Below the pieces are notes generated by a model. The model saw only the letters and a program-made list of their open reading frames with translations. It did no database searches and was not told where the DNA came from. A stretch of DNA of 35,947 nucleotides. Source: Comamonadaceae bacterium (lineage in GTDB: Bacteria > Pseudomonadota > Gammaproteobacteria > Burkholderiales > Burkholderiaceae_C). The translations under genes and the position numbers were made by a program. The stretch spans positions 1 through 35,947 of the forward strand of contig JAIXOZ010000031.1 of the NCBI GenBank assembly GCA_027486495.1, given 5' to 3'. Positions 33,459 through 35,947 of this stretch are shown here, piece by piece (within the stretch, counting starts at the first letter, position 1; each line of letters begins with the position of its first letter).

Positions 33459-34958
33459 TCAGTTGCCGCTGGCCATGGGCAAGCGCACCCGCACGCACAG
33501 GCCGGGGTGGGCATCGGTCAGTTCGACTTGGCCTGCATGGCGCTCCACGATTTCCTTGACGATGGCCAGGCCCAGGCCGCAGCCGTTGCCCGCATCGGTG
33601 GCCCGCACGAAGCGCTCAAACACGCGGTCCTTGTCGCCAGCCGGAATGCCCGGGCCGTTGTCGATCACCTCCAGCAAGGCCATGGGTGTGCTCAGGTGCT
33701 CAAGCGTCACCGGGGCGGGCAACACGCGCACCGTGACCTGGCTGCCCGCGCCCGCGTAATGCAGGGCGTTGTCGATCAGGTTGGTCAGGGCCTCGCGGAT
33801 CAAGAGCTCATTGGCATGTACCCACACCGCTTGGGTGGTCAGTTCGTCCATGCCCAAGTCGATGTGCGCTTTCAGGGCGCGGGGCACCCATTCAGCGGTC
33901 AGGGTCTGGGCCATGCGGTGCAGGTCAAAGCGCTGGCGGTCTTGCGCCATGACCGATTCGGGCTCGGCGCGGGCCAGTGTCAGCAGTTGGTTGACCAGGT
34001 GGGCGCTGCGCGTGGCGCTGTCGTGTACGCGCTGCAATCGGGCACGCAGCTCAGGGTCGGTGGTCGATTGCAGGGCAATTTCGGTCTGGCTTTTGAGGCC
34101 TGCCAAGGGCGTGCGCAGCTGGTGGGCCGCATCGCCGATGAAGCGCTTTTGTGTGGCCACGGTGTTTTGCACCGCCGACAGCAAGGTGTTGATGGCGGTG
34201 GCCAGTGACCACAGCTCGCGCGGGGCCGAGGCCAATTGCAAAGGGGCCAGGTCGGTCGGCGCACGGCCTTCGACTTGCTGGCGCAGCCGGGCCAGCGGCG
34301 ACAGGCCGGCGCGGATGCCCAGCCACACGATCACCGTCAAAAGCAAAATCAAAATCGACATGGGCAGCAGCATGTCCACCAAAATGCGCTGCGCCAGCTC
34401 TTCCCGGTTGGCGCTGCTGCGGGCGACCTGCACCAGCATGGTTTGGGGCGCCGAGCCGTCTTCGCCAAAGCGCAGGTACAGGGCCACCAGGCGCAAGGGC
34501 TGGCCCGAGGCGGCATGCCGCGCACCCCGATCGTGCTCGGGCATGGTGCCGTCGTAGAAATAAGGTTTGTTCAGCAGCGGCTCGGCCTTGGCACCCGATC
34601 CTGAAAACGCTTGCGGCGGCGGCAAAGCCTGGTTGCCCAAAATGAACTGGCCGGGCGGCGAGCTGACCATGTACAGCTGGCGGTCCGAGGGGTCGGCTTC
34701 GAGCACGTCTTGCGCGGCGCGGGGAAAGTCGATCAGCAAGCCATTGCCAATCGGCTTGAGCTGCCGCGCCAGCGAACGGCTGGCCTGCAGCAAGCTGTCG
34801 TCCACCGCTTGGTTGGCATAACCGGCTGCGAACTTGTAGCTGCCCACACCGCCGGCCACCCACAACACCATTTGTGGCAGCAAGACCCACAGCAGAAGTT
34901 GGCGGGCCAGCGAGACACCGGCTTGCCCAGGGCTTGTGGGGATGATCGCTCGAGGCAT
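33459..34958 (-). CDS. Sensor histidine kinase, TctE/QseC-like
   Basis: The layout is an N-terminal membrane helix (about 22-42), a periplasmic sensor domain of the 2CSK_N type (about 43-190), a second helix (MLLPMSILILLLTVIVWLGI near 196-216), a HAMP-like linker, then HisKA with the phospho-acceptor histidine in DAAHQLRTPLAG near residue 278. The HATPase domain has NLIDNALHYAG near 398, DNGPGIPAG and GNGCGLGLAIV. It starts 7 nt after the stop of the response regulator gene. Related kinases sense tricarboxylates or other carbon sources. The adjacent sugar-binding protein suggests a sugar-related signal, but this is guilt by association. Confidence 0.92.
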   Translation of the reverse strand: MPRAIIPTSPGQAGVSLARQLLLWVLLPQMVLWVAGGVGSYKFAAGYANQAVDDSLLQASRSLARQLKPIGNGLLIDFPRAAQDVLEADPSDRQLYMVSSPPGQFILGNQALPPPQAFSGSGAKAEPLLNKPYFYDGTMPEHDRGARHAASGQPLRLVALYLRFGEDGSAPQTMLVQVARSSANREELAQRILVDMLLPMSILILLLTVIVWLGIRAGLSPLARLRQQVEGRAPTDLAPLQLASAPRELWSLATAINTLLSAVQNTVATQKRFIGDAAHQLRTPLAGLKSQTEIALQSTTDPELRARLQRVHDSATRSAHLVNQLLTLARAEPESVMAQDRQRFDLHRMAQTLTAEWVPRALKAHIDLGMDELTTQAVWVHANELLIREALTNLIDNALHYAGAGSQVTVRVLPAPVTLEHLSTPMALLEVIDNGPGIPAGDKDRVFERFVRATDAGNGCGLGLAIVKEIVERHAGQVELTDAHPGLCVRVRLPMASGN

Positions 34959-34965
34959 GGGCGGC

Positions 34966-35634
34966 TCAGGCCTCGGCTTCCATCAGGTAGCCCAAGCCCC
35001 GCACGGTGCGGATCACCAAGCGAGCATCTTCAAGCTTGCGGCGCAGGCGGTGGATGTACACCTCGATCGAGTTGCCGCCCCCGGTCTCGCCGCCTTCGGC
35101 GCTCCAGGCCTGCGTGATTTGTTCTTTGGTGACCACTTTGCCTTGCTGGCTCACCAGCAGGTCCAGCAGCGTCCATTCCCGGCCGCTCAGCTCCAGTGCA
35201 TCGCCAGCCACCAAGGCCCGCCGTGAGGCTGCATCCAGGCTCAGCCGTCCCAAGAGGGCCGAAGTACTGGCCGGTTGGCTGCGGCGCAGCAAGGCTTGCA
35301 AACGGGCCACCAGCTCGGGAAAGTCAAAAGGCTTGGTCACGTAATCGTCGGCCCCGGCTTGCAGCCCGGCCACGCGGTCGTCCAGCGCGTCTCGGGCCGT
35401 CAAAAGCAGCACTGGCAAAGCCGGTTGGGTCTGGCGCACATGCTTGAGCACCGACAGCCCGTCCAGCATGGGCAAGCCGATGTCCAGGACCGCGATGTCA
35501 AAACTTTGTTTGCTCAGCAAATAGTCGGCCACGGCGCCATTGGGCGCGTGTTCCACCTCAAAACCGGCGCCGCCCAACTGGGTGGTCAGGGCGTCGGCCA
35601 GCATCGCATCGTCTTCGGCAAGCAGCAGTTTCAT
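34966..35634 (-). CDS. OmpR-family response regulator, TctD/QseB-like
   Basis: The receiver domain (1-115) has the acidic pair ED8D9, phospho-acceptor Asp51 in AVLDIGLPMLDG, the threonine in LLTARD and the lysine in VTKPFDFPEL. The C-terminal winged helix (about 125-222) includes LSGREWTLLDLLVSQQGKVVTKEQI and the recognition-helix segment NSIEVYIHRLRRKLEDA. It is the first gene of the pair and probably controls a nearby transport operon. The divergent sugar-binding protein gene, 181 bp away, is the obvious candidate target. Confidence 0.94.
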   Translation of the reverse strand: MKLLLAEDDAMLADALTTQLGGAGFEVEHAPNGAVADYLLSKQSFDIAVLDIGLPMLDGLSVLKHVRQTQPALPVLLLTARDALDDRVAGLQAGADDYVTKPFDFPELVARLQALLRRSQPASTSALLGRLSLDAASRRALVAGDALELSGREWTLLDLLVSQQGKVVTKEQITQAWSAEGGETGGGNSIEVYIHRLRRKLEDARLVIRTVRGLGYLMEAEA

Positions 35635-35720
35635 GCCCGAAGCTTAATGGATTGTTGATGTAAAGACGATATGCGCCAAGATCTGGGCTCAGGGTTTAAC
35701 CTAGTTTTAATAAATTAACA

Positions 35721-35734
35721 AAATATTAATATTT
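35721..35734. promoter_or_regulatory. 14-bp palindrome in the response regulator / sugar-transporter divergent region
   Basis: AAATATTAATATTT is a perfect palindrome in an AT-rich stretch (about 35700-35735) upstream of the sugar-binding protein gene and upstream of the response regulator. A repeated TTTAA/TTAAC-like motif precedes it. It is a candidate binding site, but its simple AT composition raises the chance of coincidence. Confidence 0.4.
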
Positions 35735-35815
35735 GGCCGTCGAGGTTACTGCAGGCCGATCCGCCACCTCGCACATCAACACCTGGCCATGGTTGGCCGC
35801 AAACGGGAGACTCTC

Positions 35816-35947
35816 ATGAAAACATCCAAATTGTTCCAGCTGTCGATCTTGGCTACAGCCGCTGTGCTGTCCGTGGCAGCGCACGCCGGTGAGGTCGAGG
35901 TGCTGCACTACTGGACCAGTGGTGGTGAAGCCAAATCGGCCGCTGCC
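35816..35947 (+). CDS. Sugar (glucose-type) ABC transporter substrate-binding protein, N-terminus only
   Basis: ATG 35816 is preceded by GGGAG at about 8 nt. The first 24 residues (MKTSKLFQLSILATAAVLSV, then AAHA) are a signal peptide with cleavage after AHA. The mature start GEVEVLHYWTSGGEAKSAA is the hallmark of extracellular solute-binding proteins of the glucose/mannose ABC importer family. The gene runs off the window after 44 codons. Together with glk and the two-component system it suggests a sugar uptake locus extending to the right. Confidence 0.85.
   Translation, partial: MKTSKLFQLSILATAAVLSVAAHAGEVEVLHYWTSGGEAKSAAA

Overview
The window is a GC-rich, gene-dense bacterial chromosome segment. 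Gene content and order point to a betaproteobacterium of the Burkholderiales, most likely Comamonadaceae (Limnohabitans/Rhodoferax-like). The pointers are an S-adenosylhomocysteine (SAH) riboswitch in front of ahcY, an lptD-surA-rsmA block with amgK beside it, MurU/AmgK cell-wall recycling, and a malic enzyme fused to a phosphotransacetylase domain. This placement is inference; no database search was possible. No rRNA, tRNA, CRISPR array, prophage or intact insertion sequence was seen.

Layout. 1-1210: 3' end of a uvrA-type gene. 1232-6620, minus strand: a one-carbon/methylation unit, read as promoter, SAH riboswitch, ahcY, tlyA, metF, a HAD phosphatase and perhaps a class I methyltransferase. 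6718-8436, plus strand: two genes resembling ZorA and ZorB, the ion-driven membrane motor of the Zorya anti-phage systems, with no ZorC, ZorD or ZorE beside them. 8516-10368, minus: rsmE and amgK. 10434-15035, plus: lptD, surA and rsmA with overlapping ends, closed by a bidirectional terminator. 15123-16173, minus: a secreted barnase-like RNase, its barstar-like inhibitor and a possible 39-residue ORF. 16329-21707, minus: maeB, then (as a separate run) murU, pepP and a MOSC protein. 21832-22926, plus: a Rieske oxygenase. 22941-23804, minus: psd. 23898-25636, plus: a NodI/NodJ-like ABC exporter. 25695-28017, minus: a crotonase and a glycosyltransferase. 28154-29002, plus: a 3-hydroxyacyl-CoA dehydrogenase. 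29119-30025: an orphan HTH gene and an AT-rich segment full of short palindromes. 30026-32380: a second crotonase, a frameshifted K+ channel gene and srkA. 32385 to the end: glucokinase, a two-component system, and the start of a probable sugar ABC-transporter binding protein.

How they work together. AhcY removes SAH, MetF supplies methyl groups for methionine, and the riboswitch senses SAH, so the first block is a self-regulated methyl cycle that carries two methyltransferase genes. lptD and surA build the outer membrane; amgK and murU recycle peptidoglycan sugars. The right edge looks like a sugar uptake and phosphorylation module. The items most worth a second look are the stand-alone ZorAB-like pair, the barnase/barstar pair, the orphan HTH gene with its palindrome-rich upstream region, the one-base frameshift in the K+ channel gene and a 24-bp perfect palindrome downstream of the MOSC gene.
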